Below, one piece after another: positions 10,957 through 23,189 of a stretch of 64,000 nucleotides of DNA. The notes beneath the pieces were generated by a model that saw nothing but the letters and a program-made list of their open reading frames with translations, was not told the origin of the DNA and made no database searches. This stretch comes from Brassica napus (Eukaryota; Streptophyta; Magnoliopsida; Brassicales; Brassicaceae): the NCBI RefSeq assembly GCF_020379485.1, contig NC_063439.1, forward strand, positions 14,205,683 through 14,269,682, given 5' to 3'. The translations under genes and the position numbers were made by a program. Numbering within the stretch: the stretch's first letter is position 1; every line of letters begins with the position of its first letter.

Positions 10957-11807
10957 TAATGAGATCCTAGGACTCTTCTCTGGATGGTTTGGATAGATCC
11001 TTGCATAAACGAATCAAAGACTCAAGTTTATCAAGGCTGTGGATCGAATGGTGACACAAGAGGCTGCGGAAAGGCTCCTTGATACTCCTAGGCTTAGATC
11101 GGATATGACACACCTTTCTAAAGCCCTTGGGCGTTGGATATTACACACCAACAGACTGGATATTACACACCAGACACTCTCTTAACTCGTGAAAGCAAGG
11201 GAGAAGAAAACACAAAGGTTTAAGTGAAAGAAAACTTGATAGATGCTAGGGTTGCCGTCACACACATATATATAGTGAAAGGCTTGGAACAGGCTCCAAG
11301 CATTTCGAAATTAAAGTAACAGGCTCCTCCAATTAATGTAGAAACAAAGACATAACTTAGATAGAGTTTTCGAAAATAAAAGACATAAGTACTTAGAAAT
11401 AAAAGATAACATAAGATTCTTCATGTGGTTTGGTCCGAGAGTATCAACTAGGTGATAAGATAGCAAGACTATGGCCTCGTTAAAAACCTATCATTGCAAA
11501 ACCCAATGGGACAAAAGCAATGATAGGAAAAGAGCACACATAGCTTGCTAGCCTAGATGATACTCAGCTTGATGGTAAGATGGCTTGAATGGTGATAAGC
11601 GTATCTTGAAGTATCAAGCTTCCTCCAAGACATTCTTCTTGCTCCAAGGACTTCCTGATTAGTCCTCCAATAGCTTCTTTGAGTTTCCTAGCTCTGGCTC
11701 GAGTTATGGGACCTTTAGGAATGGTTAAGACCTCATCTTCTTCAGCTGGTTCATCTTTAAACTCTCCATCTCTATCTCCATCAGCTGGCTGGTCCATGAT
11801 CATATCA
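10957..11807 (-). repeat. 3' LTR of element C (contains the end of the gag-pol frame)
   Basis: 851 bp. On the minus strand it starts TGATATGATCATGG and ends GGATCTCATTA. The end is set by the caact target duplication, so the terminal dinucleotides are TG...TA rather than TG...CA. A TATATATA lies at 11267-11274. The first 244 bases (11807-11564) are still coding for the polyprotein C-terminus. Confidence 0.88.
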
Positions 11808-14800
11808 TCCCCTCCCTCTTGAAAAGGATTTGACCTCAAATCAGGTTCATCTGCAATAAAAGGGATCAAGTCAGTAACATTGAAGCTATTACTCACATCA
11901 TACTTACCTTGGAGATCAATCTTGTAGGCATTGTTGCTGATCTTCTTTATGATCTCAAAAGGTCCATCAATTCTCGGCATAAGCTTTGACTTCCTCTCAT
12001 TAGGAAACCTCTCTTTTCTCAAATGAACCCAAACTTTGTCACCCTCCTTAAAGACCATCTCACGCCTTCCTTTGTTGGCATGCTTGACATACTGCTTAGT
12101 TTTCTCTTCAATGTTGAGCCTAGCTTGCTCGTGAAGTTGTTTCACCATCTCTGCCTTCTTTTTGCCATCCAAACTGACCCTTTCACACTCAGGTAAAGGA
12201 ATTAAATCCAAAGGAGAGGTGGGATTGAACCCATAAACGATTTCAAAGGGTGAAAACTTAGAAGCAGAATGCACAGCATGATTATATGCAAATTCACAAT
12301 GTGGCAGATAGTCTTCCCAAGATTTCAGATTCTTTTTAATGAATGCACGCAAGAGTGTTCCTAGAGTTCTATTAACTACTTCAGTCTGTCCATCAGTTTG
12401 CGGATGACAAGTAGTGGAGAACAACAACTTAGTGCCTAGCTTAGACCAAAGAGTTTTCCAAAAATAACTAAGAAACTTAGTATCTCTATCAGAAACTATG
12501 GTCCTAGGCATGCCATGTAAACGCACAATCTCCTTAAAGAACAGATTAGCTACATGTAATGCATCATCAGTTTTGTGACATGCTATAAAATGTGCCATTT
12601 TTGAGAACCTGTCAACAACAACAAAGATAGAATCCTTCCCAGTCCTAGTTCTAGGCAATCCAACAATGAAATCCATAGATATGTCATTCCAAGGATGATA
12701 AGGAATAGGGAGAGGAGTATACAAACCGTGAGACTGAACCTTAGACTTAGCTTGCTTGCAAGTTGCACATCTCTCACATAGTTTCTCCACATCACTTTTC
12801 ATCCGAGGCCAAAAGAAATGATCCTGCAAAGTTTTAAGAGTCTTTGCAATACCAAAGTGACCCATGAGACTTCCTCCATGAGATTCCCTAACAAACAAAT
12901 CTCTCAAAGAGCAATTAGGCACACACAGTCTATTATCATAAAAGAGGAATCCATCATGTCTAAAGTAATGTCCAGCAGCAAATTTCTCACAAGAGTTATA
13001 AGCTTCTTTAAAATCTGGATCAGATTCATACATATCTTTAATCTGCTCAAAACCTAACAACTTAGCATCAAGAGTGTTTAAGAGAACATACCTTCGAGAT
13101 AGTGCATCAGCAACTATATTTTCTTTACCTTGTTTGTACTTGATGACATAAGGAAAGGTTTCTATGAATTCTACCCATCTTGCGTGTCTCTTGCTGAGCT
13201 TGTTCTGTCCTTTCAAGTACTTGAGGGACTCATGATCAGTGTGTATCACAAACTCCTTGGGCCACAAGTAGTGCTGCCAAGTCTGCAAAGCTCTCACCAA
13301 GGCATACAATTCCTTATCATAAGTTGCATAGTTGAGAGTGGCGCCTCCAAGCTTCTCACTGAAGTAAGCTATGGGTCTCTTTTCCTGCATCAAAACAGCA
13401 CCCACTCCAATACCAGAAGCATCACATTCAATCTCAAAGGTTTTATTAAAATCTGGAAGTATCAGAAGAGGGGCGTGAGTAAGCTTCTCTTTAAGGCATT
13501 GGAAGGCAGTCTCTTGTGCTTCTCCCCACTTGAATCCGACTTCTTTCTTTATCACTTCAGTCAAGGGAGCTGCTATAGTGCTAAAGTTTTTAACAAACCG
13601 CCTGTAGAAACCAGCAAGCCCGTGGAAGCTCCTCACTTCACTTATAGTCTTAGGAATTGGCCATTCTTGAATTGCTCTCACCTTCTCCTGATCCACCTTT
13701 ACTCCATCTGCAATCACAACAAAGCCTAGGAAGACCAAGTTATCCGTACAAAAAGTGCATTTCTTAAGGTTAGCAAACAGTTTTTCTTTTCTCAACACAT
13801 CAAGAACAGACTTAAGATGATCTATATGCTCTTCTAGGTTCTTACTGTAAACAAGGATATCATCAAAGTATACTACCACAAACAAGCCTATGAAAGATCT
13901 AAGCACATGGTTCATCAATCTCATAAAAGTGCTAGGAGCATTGGTTAATCCAAAAGGCATGACTAACCACTCATACAACCCATGCTTAGTCTTAAAGGCT
14001 GTTTTCCACTCATCTCCCTCTTTCATTCTTATTTGATGATATCCACTCTTCAAATCTATCTTAGAAAAGACACTAGAACCATGCAATTCATCAAGCATAT
14101 CATCTAATCTAGGAATAGGGTGGCGATACTTCACTGTTATATTGTTGATTGCTCTACAATCAACACACATGCGCCAGCTCCCATCTTTCTTAGGCACAAG
14201 GAGCACAGGCACAGCACATGGGCTCATACTCTCACGGATATGGCCTTTCTCCATTAGTTCCTCAACCTGTCTTTGTAGCTCCTTGGTTTCCACCGGATTA
14301 GTCCTGTATGCTGGTCTGTTGGGAAGAGTAGCTCCTGGTACAAAATCAATCTGATGCTCAATCCCACGAATAGGTGGCAAACCAATGGGATTATCTTCTG
14401 GAAATACATCCTGGTATTCCTGTAAAAGAGCTGACATCTCACTCGGATACACCGGTATACAATCAGTTAGGGACAAAAGAGATTCTTTAAAAATAAATAA
14501 GAGAACCGATTGATGAGAATAAAGCGATCTTTTGATTTCACTAGCTTTAGCATAGAAGTTGTGTTGCTTATCTGGTTTGAGATCAATCTCTTTCTTTTTC
14601 TGAAGCTGAAGCTGGTCTTCATGCACTTCTTTAGGAGTTAGAGGCACCAAGACAGTTCGCTTGCCGTTGAACTCAAAAGAATGTTTGTTGGTGAAGCCAT
14701 CATGGATGACACGCCTATCAAACTGCCAAGGCCTTCCCAGTAATATGTGGCTGGCTTCCATGGGTATCACATCACAGAGAATGTCATCTTCATACCTCCC

Positions 14801-16237
14801 AATGGACAAGGGTATAGAAACCTGAGTAGATACCCTCATCTCGCCTTCTTCATTAAGCCACTGCAGCCGGTAAGGTTTAGGATGCTTTTGAGTTTTCAAA
14901 CCAAGCTTCTTTACCATTGTCTCGCTAGCAACATTAACACAGCTTCCACCGTCGATGATCAGGCTGCAGACCTTTCCTTGCACCAGACAACGTGTGTAGA
15001 ACAAGTTCTCTCTTTGTTCTTGCTCCTCAGTTTTGTTTTGCAAACTGAGAGTTCTTCTTGCAACCAAAAGTCTACCTTGAACTGGTTCTTCCTCATACTC
15101 AGCTTCTGATAGTTCTTGATCAGTCTTTAGTTTCTCATCTTCAGATTCAAACTCTCCATTCTCCAGAAGAATCATAACTCTCTTGTTAGTACACTCGTTA
15201 GCATAGTGCCCACGCCCTTGGCACTTAAAACACTTCACATCTCTTGCACGCGAGCTTGTAGCCTCCACTTTACCCTTATCTTTGTTGTAGATGCTACTAG
15301 ACTTAGGTTCTTCTTTTGGCTGTGGCTTGCTCTCCTTCTGATAGCTTGGTTTATCTTTCTTAGAGGTCTGGTATCTACTGGAACCATAGCTGCCACGCGC
15401 ATAACTTCTTCTCTTAACTTGCTGCTCCACCAAGATAGCTTTGTGTAGCATCTCCTCTATCTCCAAGTAGTGTTGCATCTCCACTCTGTCTTGTATCTCA
15501 CGGTTGAGTCCACCAAGAAAACGTGCCATAGTAGCTTCACTGTCCTCAGATACACAAGCTCTCAGCATAAGCAATTCTATCTCTTGAAAGTATTCCTCTA
15601 CAGACTTTGATCCTTGTGTAAGCAGTCTCAGCTTTTGGTGAAGATCACGATGATAATGACTTGGTACAAACCTCTTGCGCATCACAGCTTTCATCTCTGC
15701 CCATGTTTCAATGGGAAATTCACCATTGCGCCTCTTGTTTGTAACCAACTGATCCCACCAGCTCAAAGCATAATCATTGAACTCGGTAGCAGCCACTTGA
15801 ATCTTCTTAGTCTCTGAGTAATGCTGACAGTTGAAAACGAGTTCTATCTTCTTTTCCCACTCAAGATAGGCATCTGGATCAGCTTTGCCATGGAAAGGAG
15901 GGATCTTAAGCTTCAATCCTGATAGCTCATTGCGTCTATACCTTCGGCCCTCATGATCATGTCGAGATCTTCTACTGCTATGTCTCGAGCCGGAGCTATG
16001 GCTACTTCTCTCATAGAAGTTATCAGTTTCTTCTGATCCAGCATGCTCACGCTGGCCTTGTCTGTTTCTTCTTTGCTCACGTATCTGGCCAGATGCTTGT
16101 CCCTGCCCATCATTCGGTCTCTGATCATACTTTTCTTCCAGCAACTTTACCATCGCTTCCATCACTTGTTTGGTGATTGCTTCTTGTAACAACTTATTCC
16201 TTCTCACAAAGGTTTCATCATCCTCCTCAGATCCCAT
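11564..16237 (-). CDS. Gag-pol polyprotein of CRM-clade element C
   Basis: A single uninterrupted minus-strand frame of 1,557 residues from the ATG at 16237 (an upstream GTG would add five residues). The domains in order are: gag core (about residues 110-285); CCHC zinc knuckle [14 protein letters not shown] (336-349); aspartic protease with the variant active site IIDGGS (about 428); RT with YFDDILVYS (about 790); RNase H starting [12 protein letters not shown] (about 938); integrase HHCC finger (about 1120-1160); and D-D-E core ([29 protein letters not shown]). The C-terminus ([20 protein letters not shown] to [11 protein letters not shown]) is the CRM-type tail in place of a typical chromodomain. 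The last ~80 residues, including a basic [12 protein letters not shown] stretch, are encoded inside the 3' LTR. It would supply capsid, protease, RT and integrase for its own copying. Confidence 0.93.
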   Translation of the reverse strand: MGSEEDDETFVRRNKLLQEAITKQVMEAMVKLLEEKYDQRPNDGQGQASGQIREQRRNRQGQREHAGSEETDNFYERSSHSSGSRHSSRRSRHDHEGRRYRRNELSGLKLKIPPFHGKADPDAYLEWEKKIELVFNCQHYSETKKIQVAATEFNDYALSWWDQLVTNKRRNGEFPIETWAEMKAVMRKRFVPSHYHRDLHQKLRLLTQGSKSVEEYFQEIELLMLRACVSEDSEATMARFLGGLNREIQDRVEMQHYLEIEEMLHKAILVEQQVKRRSYARGSYGSSRYQTSKKDKPSYQKESKPQPKEEPKSSSIYNKDKGKVEATSSRARDVKCFKCQGRGHYANECTNKRVMILLENGEFESEDEKLKTDQELSEAEYEEEPVQGRLLVARRTLSLQNKTEEQEQRENLFYTRCLVQGKVCSLIIDGGSCVNVASETMVKKLGLKTQKHPKPYRLQWLNEEGEMRVSTQVSIPLSIGRYEDDILCDVIPMEASHILLGRPWQFDRRVIHDGFTNKHSFEFNGKRTVLVPLTPKEVHEDQLQLQKKKEIDLKPDKQHNFYAKASEIKRSLYSHQSVLLFIFKESLLSLTDCIPVYPSEMSALLQEYQDVFPEDNPIGLPPIRGIEHQIDFVPGATLPNRPAYRTNPVETKELQRQVEELMEKGHIRESMSPCAVPVLLVPKKDGSWRMCVDCRAINNITVKYRHPIPRLDDMLDELHGSSVFSKIDLKSGYHQIRMKEGDEWKTAFKTKHGLYEWLVMPFGLTNAPSTFMRLMNHVLRSFIGLFVVVYFDDILVYSKNLEEHIDHLKSVLDVLRKEKLFANLKKCTFCTDNLVFLGFVVIADGVKVDQEKVRAIQEWPIPKTISEVRSFHGLAGFYRRFVKNFSTIAAPLTEVIKKEVGFKWGEAQETAFQCLKEKLTHAPLLILPDFNKTFEIECDASGIGVGAVLMQEKRPIAYFSEKLGGATLNYATYDKELYALVRALQTWQHYLWPKEFVIHTDHESLKYLKGQNKLSKRHARWVEFIETFPYVIKYKQGKENIVADALSRRYVLLNTLDAKLLGFEQIKDMYESDPDFKEAYNSCEKFAAGHYFRHDGFLFYDNRLCVPNCSLRDLFVRESHGGSLMGHFGIAKTLKTLQDHFFWPRMKSDVEKLCERCATCKQAKSKVQSHGLYTPLPIPYHPWNDISMDFIVGLPRTRTGKDSIFVVVDRFSKMAHFIACHKTDDALHVANLFFKEIVRLHGMPRTIVSDRDTKFLSYFWKTLWSKLGTKLLFSTTCHPQTDGQTEVVNRTLGTLLRAFIKKNLKSWEDYLPHCEFAYNHAVHSASKFSPFEIVYGFNPTSPLDLIPLPECERVSLDGKKKAEMVKQLHEQARLNIEEKTKQYVKHANKGRREMVFKEGDKVWVHLRKERFPNERKSKLMPRIDGPFEIIKKISNNAYKIDLQGKYDVSNSFNVTDLIPFIADEPDLRSNPFQEGGDDMIMDQPADGDRDGEFKDEPAEEDEVLTIPKGPITRARARKLKEAIGGLIRKSLEQEECLGGSLILQDTLITIQAILPSS
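11808..11820 (-). promoter_or_regulatory. Polypurine tract of element C
   Basis: The minus strand reads AAGAGGGAGGGGA, directly upstream of the 3' LTR start. It is also coding (part of QEGGDD), so the tract lies within the gag-pol gene. Confidence 0.85.
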
Positions 16238-16748
16238 TACTTCCTGACACACACAAGACTTGAACCAGTAAGTAGTTCAAAGAAATCGAAACACGAAAAG
16301 GATTCAAATAAGAAAACACAAAGATTTAAACAAGGCGGCAATCGATACTTGAGAAACACGCAACGATTTGAATTTTTTATCACTGACTAAATGGAAATAA
16401 CACAGATCAGATTCAACGGATGATGAAATGAGGTTTAAACAATCCTGATCTACGATTCTAATAACAGATCGAATCACACAAACACAAGAAACTTTCGGAT
16501 CAAGCAAACCAATAACGTAATCGACAAGAATGTGAAAGGTTTTTGTTTAAAATTTGATCGAAATTCTCAGATCTAGCAATATGAGTTACGAAACAATCAG
16601 ATCTAACAATCCTGATAATGAAAACAAACAAATCAAGTGAAAATCAACACACAAGAACCGAATGATCAAGTGAAACGACAAATAGTAGATCTTATGAACA
16701 AGCAAAAGAGAAATCGAAACTCCCCTTCCAGAGTGCTATGATACCACT
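16238..16748 (-). other. Leader and primer-binding site (initiator tRNA-Met type) of element C
   Basis: The primer site is 16729-16746. On the minus strand it reads TGGTATCATAGCACTCTG, two bases after the 5' LTR. It keeps TGGTATCA-AGC of the usual initiator-Met site with one mismatch and poor match beyond. The remaining ~490 bases before the ATG are AT-rich leader with no long frame. Confidence 0.78.
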
Positions 16749-17599
16749 TAATCAGATCCTAGGACTCTTCTCTGGATGGTTTGGATAGATCCTTGCATAA
16801 ACAAATCAAAGACTCAAGTTTATCAAGGCTGTGGATCGAATGGTGACACAAGAGGCTGCGGAAAGGCTCCTTGATACTCCTAGGCTTAGATCGGATATGA
16901 CACACCTTTCTAAAGCCCTTGGGCGTTGGATATTACACACCAACAGACTGGATATTACACACCAGACACTCTCTTAACTCGTGAAAGCAAGGGAGAAGAA
17001 AACACAAAGGTTTAAGTGAAAGAAAACTTGATAGATGCTAGGGTTGCCGTCACACACATATATATAGTGAAAGGCTTGGAACAGGCTCCAAGCATTTCGA
17101 AATTAAAGGAACAGGCTCCTCCAATTAATGTAGAAACAAAGACATAACTTAGATAGAGTTTTCGAAAATAAAAGACATAAGTACTTAGAAATAAAAGATA
17201 ACATAAGATTCTTCATGTGGTTTGGTCCGAGAGTATCAATTAGGTGATAAGATAGCAAGACTATGGCCTCATTAAAAACCTATCATTGCAAAACCCAATG
17301 GGACAAAAACAATGATAGGAAAAGAGCACACATAGCTTGCTAGCCTAGATGATACTCAGCTTGATGGTAAGATGGCTTGAATGGTGATAAGCGTATCTTG
17401 AAGTATCAAGCTTCCTCCAAGACATTCTTCTTGCTCCAAGGACTTCCTGATTAGTCCTCCAATAGCTTCTTTGAGTTTCCTAGCTCTGGCTCGAGTTATG
17501 GGACCTTTAGGAATGGTTAAGACCTCATCTTCTTCAGCTGGTTCATCTTTAAACTCTCCATCTCTATCTCCATCAGCTGGCTGGTCCATGATCATATCA
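16749..17599 (-). repeat. 5' LTR of element C
   Basis: 851 bp, with about six differences from the 3' LTR (near 16753, 16803, 17109, 17240, 17271 and 17310). TATATATA lies at 17059-17066. It carries a duplicate of the gag-pol C-terminal codons (17599-17356), which here precede the promoter and are not expected to be translated. Confidence 0.9.
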
Positions 17600-17604
17600 C
17601 AACT

Positions 17605-18654
17605 GCCGGCAATGAAATGCTCACGTTTATGGATGCTTTCTCGGGATACAACCAGATTATGATGCATCCGGACGACCGAGAGAAGACATCATTCATAGCC
17701 GATCAAGGAACCTACTGCTATAAAGTGATGCCCTTCGGGCTAAAGAATGCCGGAGCAACGTACCAGCGACTTGTCAACCGTATGTTCGCCAAGCAGCTTG
17801 GTACCACCATGGAAGTCTACATCGATGATATGCTCGTCAAGTCACTCCGAGAAGACGACCACCTGACGCACTTACGGGAGTGTTTCGACATTCTTAACAC
17901 ATACAAGATGAAGTTAAACCCGGCCAAGTGCACTTTTGGCGTGTCATCCGGAGAATTTCTTGGCTACATAGTAACGCAGCGGGGAATCGAAGCAAACCCG
18001 AAGAAAATATCAGCTGCCCTCGACCTACCAAGTCCGAGAAACTGCCGAGAAGTCCAACGACTAACCGGCCGAATCGCAGCACTCAATCGTTTTATCTCCC
18101 GATCCACCGACAAATTCCTCCCCTTCTACGATCTCCTCCGAGGAAATAAGAAATTCATCTGGGACGACAAGTGCAAAGAGGCTTTTAATCAGCTCAAGCA
18201 CTATCTGACGACGCCCCCGATCTTGGCAAAGCCAGACATAGGCGACGTTTTATCCCTCTACATTGCGGTTTCATCCGCAGCAGTCAGCAGTGTACTAATC
18301 AAGGAGGACCGAGGAGAGCAACGACCCGTTTTCTACATGAGTAGAAGGATGACTGGACCAGAAACCAGGTATCCGACACTCGAAAAGATGGCCCTGGCTG
18401 TCGTCGAATCAGCGAGGAAACTTCGCCCTTACTTTCAGTCACACTCGGTGGAAGTTCTTACCGACCAGCCGCTCCGAACTGTTTTGCAAAACACGAACAG
18501 AGCTGGCCGTCTTACCAAGTGGGCGATAGAACTCGGTGAGCTCGACATCACTTACAAATGTAGTACCGCCGCTAAAGATCAAGTCCTCGCCGATTTCCTC
18601 GTGGAATTATCTCCGGAACTTGCCCAAGATCTAGAAACCTCAGATTCAACCTAG
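17605..18654 (+). pseudogene. Element B pol continued: reverse transcriptase C-terminal part and first RNase H
   Basis: It resumes the RT directly after C with FMDAFSGYNQI and continues with the catalytic motif YIDDMLVKS (about 17818-17845), the LGYIVTQRGIEANP motif, and the connection. A Ty3-type RNase H follows (LYIAVSSAAVSSVL, then LTDQPLRTVL and KDQVLADFLVEL). The first RNase H acidic residue is degenerate (IAVS where D-A-S is usual), as is common in Tat elements before the second RNase H. The frame ends at a TAG (18652-18654) where read-through into the next domain is expected. RT and RNase H would make and process the DNA copy. Confidence 0.9.
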
Positions 18655-19320
18655 ATTCTGCATGTCGACAGTTCCTTGACAAACAAAGGTTCAGGAGCAG
18701 GAGTTCAACTTCAATCACCAACGGGAGAACTCATTCGACAATCGTTCAGCTTTGGTTTCCCGTTATCGAACAACGAGGCGGAGTACGAATCGCTCATTGC
18801 CGGCCTTCGTCTTGCAAAAGCAGTCAAAGCTAAGCGACTCAGCGCGTACTGTGACTCGCAGCTCGTCGCCAGTCAGTTCAGCGGCGATTACGACGCGCGC
18901 AACGACAGGATGGACGCTTACCTCCGAGTCGTCCAATCATTAGCTAAGGAGTTCGAATTCTTCGAACTCACAAAGGTTCCACACGGAGAAAATGTGTGTG
19001 CTGATGCATTGGCAGCGCTCGGAAGCAAGCTCCGCGATCAGGTCAAAAGGACTATTCCGATCCATCGGATCGAGAAACCGAGCATCGACATCTCAACGGA
19101 GGCAGCTAACTTCGTCACTACGGAGTCCGAAAAAATGCCCCAATCTCTGACTGATGACGACTCCGAAATGACAGACCAAGATCAGCCAATATCAGATTGG
19201 AGAACTGAGTTCATCCAGTATCTCACCAACGGCACGCTTCCAATTGATAAGTGGGCCGTGAGACGACTAAAGAGACGCAGCGCGCACTACGTCATCATGG
19301 AAGAGTATCTTCACCGGTAA
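18655..19320 (+). pseudogene. Element B: second, archaeal-type RNase H (aRH) and linker
   Basis: The domain begins just after the TAG: VDSS (about 18664), NNEAEYESLIAGLRLA, AYCDSQLVASQFSGDY and NDRMDAYL give the four acidic positions of an RNase HI fold. A linker with DWRTEFIQYLTNGTLP follows. An extra RNase H after the usual one is a known hallmark of the Tat lineage. J at 5969-6651 carries the same domain. The reading frame ends in TAA at 19318-19320 and integrase is in another frame. Confidence 0.88.
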
Positions 19321-19942
19321 CAGCTAGCAAGGTCCTCCTCAAATGCATCTTTGGCGAGCAAACACAGTTAGTGATGGCCGAGACTCATGAAGGAGCAGGT
19401 GGCAACCACTCCGGAGGCCGAGCACTAGCCTTAAAAATTCGAAATTTAGGATTCTTCTGGCCAACATTGAATACGGACTGCGAAGCGTATGCTCGACGAT
19501 GCGACAAATGCCAACGACATGCTCCGAGCATCCACAGCCCAACCGAGCTACTGCGAACTTCCGCAGCTCCTTATCCATTCATGCGATGGGGGATGGATAT
19601 CATCGAACCAATGCCGAATTCCCGCAACGTTGCTTCGTGTTGGTATTAACCGACTACTTCACCAAGTGGATCGAAGCAGAAGCCTTCGCGCAGGTTACAG
19701 AGAAGGAAGTCCGCAGCTTTGTTTGGAAAAACATTATCTGTCGTCACGGCCTACCGTACGAGATTGTGACGGACAATGGATCCCAGTTTATATCTGGAAA
19801 CTTCAAAGATTTCTGTAACAAGTGGAACATCCGACTAAGCCCCTCGAGACCAAGGTACCCTCAAGGAAACGAACAAGCGGAGTCCTCAAATAAGATCATC
19901 ATCGACGGACTCAAGAAGCGTCTTGATCTCAAGAAGGGACAC
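19321..19942 (+). pseudogene. Element B integrase, N-terminal and catalytic parts (cut by K)
   Basis: The HHCC finger is [13 protein letters not shown]...CDKCQRH (about 19380-19520). The catalytic core has [21 protein letters not shown] and a [10 protein letters not shown] glutamate. The finger and core are in different frames (shift near 19600). The protein is cut after KKGH at 19942 by element K, next to K's gacac duplication, and resumes at 23190. Confidence 0.88.
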
Positions 19943-22900
19943 TGTAACACCCCCGAACCGTCCTAGGCATAGGTCGACCCACCGGCCAACAATCAAACAA
20001 GAACATGACCGACGGACGACCCACACCAAGGGTTGGAGATGAAAGGCAAACCGGCCAGCCAACAATCAAACAAGAACATGACTGACCGTCCAACCCAACA
20101 CCATGGTCCGGAAGCGCTATGTGACGGGTTAGGGACGATCCGGTCAGAGTCACAAAATTTACTCCACGACCTCGACCAGTTCATCCACTAACTCGTCCCG
20201 CTGCGTCAACGCACAAGGCTTTTCAACCCGTACCTAGAATTATCGTTTTCCGTTAGATCGAGGCCTAAGGCTTTTCAACCCGTACTACGACCTAACGTTG
20301 TGTTAGACCGGACTAGTCAAATATCAGAGTACTCATGAAGCGCATATAAAACATTTACTTTATTGATTCAAGAAATATTCATACATTGAAATAATTCAAG
20401 ACTGGGGCCCGGCCTAATGCAAAATCAAGCCAACAAAACACATAACGCAATACCGTTTACGAAAGGCATGAAAATCTACACCGGCGGTCCTAACGTCCAG
20501 CACCAAGCTATCCAATCATCCTTACCTAAAACGACCTGCAAAAAGGAAAACGGAGTTGGATGAGTAACCTAATGTTACTCAGTGAATAATGATCCCCAAC
20601 TAACAAATACAACCCCTCGCTATCCCACCCCAAACAATCTAAAGCGAGAGGTTCACCTAATAGCACAATTCCATAACAACAAGGAATATCTGAAATACGC
20701 AGCGGATAATAATAGCTAGATAACTAACGATATGAAATCATAACCGCTAATGACTAGCTAAACACTTAAACTCAAACTCAACTCAATCTAGGGTTCAACA
20801 ACCCTCTACAGTATCTACACTATAACTAGGGCCCCATGTGACTTAGTGTTCCTCCTCTATCCTCGGCAATATCCTATCTCCCTACCACAAAGGCCAGAAG
20901 AAGGAACTTTCAACCGAACGCGGCCCACAGTACAGTTGGGTCACCGCGCGACAGCCCCAGTACAGTCGGGCCACTGCCGGTTGTTACACGACGATCGCGG
21001 CCCACAGTACGGTCACCACGAGACAGCCCCAGTACAGTCGGGTCACTGCCGGTCACTACCCCGTCCGTGTAACCACTCAGCCATAGGCCATGACCCCGTC
21101 TCTCTGAGTGCTCTCGATCCAGCGAATAAGGTGTTTCCTTAAACCCACTGGGTACGAGGTCGAGGAAACACTAATCCACCTCAAACATGCCTAGCATGGT
21201 GGGTTACACACAAGCTATATGGCATCACAGTCTAACTCTAGAAAACTAACAACAATATCATTACTAAACAAATCAACCAGTTAGTCACTCCCTTACCAAG
21301 AGCTGACTAACCTCAAACAACAAGCAAGCATTCAGCATTCGCTAACTAACCAATCAACCTAACCATTAGCATGCTACTATGATTCCCAAGCAATAACTAA
21401 GCATGCTATCAACTTAATCAACTAATACTCAACTATTAACTAATCAAACCGTTACTCAGTTAGCCCTGGCCTCCTGCCATGATCCAACTTCCAAGTAACG
21501 GGAACCTGCATGAAAACAAGTCAGCAATCAATTGATCACAACTCACAGTGTTCTTTGCCGATAAGCAGCTGGTTAATCGGAGAGGACTTGGCCAAAACCC
21601 AATTGACGACATGACTGGAGTGGACTGGACTCGACTTGGACAGAACCTCGGCTTCACCATGAAGAAACTGACACGCCTCGACAGACTGATCTGGACAGAA
21701 TCCTCCTTTAGCTCCTGGACAGTTCTTTGGACTTCCCGGTGTAGTATCGAGTAGAACTTCGACTGATCTGAAACCGTGGAACTGAACTAACTCTGGACAT
21801 CACCTCCACTTGATCATCAAAGGAACTGACTGGCCTGGACGAAATCATTTGGACAGAGCTTCCGCCTCACAATCGTATAGAATCATCGATTGGACGGAAC
21901 TGGCCTTCTCGGTGGAGTATCGGTCTTCAGAATCGACCATACTCTAGATCGGCCACTATCTTTCTCTCTCTCTCTCTAGCCACGTTGACTTCCCATCCGA
22001 ACTGATCTTCCTTTGATTGATCATCAGTTGGACAGAACCTTCCCAAGGCGCTGACTCGAAATCAGTAGAGAACTGACCTCGAAAACTCGCTAAAACTCTC
22101 GAAATAGCTCGGAGTCACTTGCTTTCTTTTTCTACTTTTCTCTCACGTTTTTAACTTGGTTTGGACAGGTCTGGATGTGAAGAAATGATCAGGGGTCGTG
22201 GGGTATTTATAGGAGACACCAGCCAATCAGCTTCAGGTTGGTGGCAGCCCGTGTGTCGCTTCGCATGGCTCCGGACGCATGCGCGGCGGCACCTCGTGCT
22301 CCACATGGCTGGCTGCATGTCCAGGACACATGCAGGACGCCACCACTCATCCCAGATGTCAGGCTTCATGACTGTAACTCATGCAAGACGCCACCCAAGC
22401 ACACACATGTCGATCAGCATGCTTCGGTTGCATGCGCGGAGACACCTCGTGCTTGGCCGTTCCACCTCGTGCTTCTATGTGTCAAGCTGCATGTTCAGAT
22501 TTCATGCACGTCGACACCTCCTCCTTGTGTTGACACTCAGCTGCTGATGTTATAGACAGAACGTCCTGGCCATATGCATAGGGACACCTCGAGCTTCTTG
22601 GTCGGTTTACGCGATTTTTGACCTTTCCGGCATATTTTCGTCCCGCGATCAATCCAGAATATTTTTCTTCTCCCGTTCAGATGAGTTTAATATTTTTAAT
22701 AAACTCCAATCTGAAGTCTGACTTTGGCGGTAAATATTTCCCGATCCTTCGGCTTCATCGAAGACTTGCATAATACCGAAATTAGGGTTTTAGTCTAATT
22801 TCGGGTTTTCCCGTCGTGCTTCGATCCCGTCGTGCTTGCTTCCCGTCGTGCTTAAGTCCCATCATGATTCCAATGTCTTCAAAATAATATTCCGCTGATA

Positions 22901-23184
22901 CGAAGTTTTGCGGAAAACTTCGTGCTGAAGAAACGTCATTCTTCCAAAACGTCGAGCTTCTAAACCGTCGTGGTTCCAAAAATGTTATGCTTCTAAAACG
23001 TCCGTCTCATCAATCTAAGACATCTTCTAACTATGGTCGAGCAACTTATTCGACTCATAGTTCACTCAGGATCACTTCTTCGCCCACTTCGTACTTTAAA
23101 ACTTCTCGATCGATCCTTATCGCCCGCGACTCGACCACCACAAAGATACTTGACCACTCTTTTTTTTTTTTAACGGGTTTCTGC
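19943..23184 (-). mobile_element. Element K: probable solo LTR (about 3.2 kb)
   Basis: A 3,242-bp block inserted in B's integrase with a perfect 5-bp duplication (gacac, 19938-19942 and 23185-23189) and TG...CA ends. It has no coding domain, primer site or pair of internal direct LTRs. On the minus strand there is a TATAAATA at 22211-22204 and an AATAAA at 20364-20359, and the end reads GGGGGTGTTACA, as in many plant gypsy LTRs. That favours a solo LTR in minus orientation. Internal imperfect duplications lie near 19985-20095, 20215-20290, 20930-21060 and 22250-22530. A non-autonomous element without LTRs is a less likely alternative. Confidence 0.65.
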
Positions 23185-23189
23185 AGACA

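Larger units (their letters stand above)
10957..17599 (-). mobile_element. Element C: CRM-clade (centromeric) chromovirus, apparently intact
   Basis: C is 6,643 bp on the minus strand: 5' LTR 17599-16749, primer site 16746-16729, leader, one gag-pol frame 16237-11564, and 3' LTR 11807-10957. The target duplication caact is at 10952-10956 and 17600-17604 within B's RT gene. Both LTRs are 851 bp, and I count six mismatches by eye (about 0.7%), so this is one of the youngest elements here. The full frame, paired LTRs and clean duplication suggest it could be autonomous; activity is not shown. CRM assignment rests on integrase motifs ([18 protein letters not shown]) and on the frame running into the 3' LTR. 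Confidence 0.92.

Noticed and set aside
13130..13729. Plus-strand frame of 199 codons inside element C
   Set aside because: Antisense shadow of the intact gag-pol gene; no recognisable domain.
17356..17667. Separate small gene of 103 codons at the right end of C
   Set aside because: It is the copy of the gag-pol C-terminus within the 5' LTR, fused by chance to B sequence.
22161..22555. Plus-strand frames in element K with repeated His/Arg-rich peptides
   Set aside because: Imperfect DNA repeats in a non-coding element; no start context, domain or conservation to judge.
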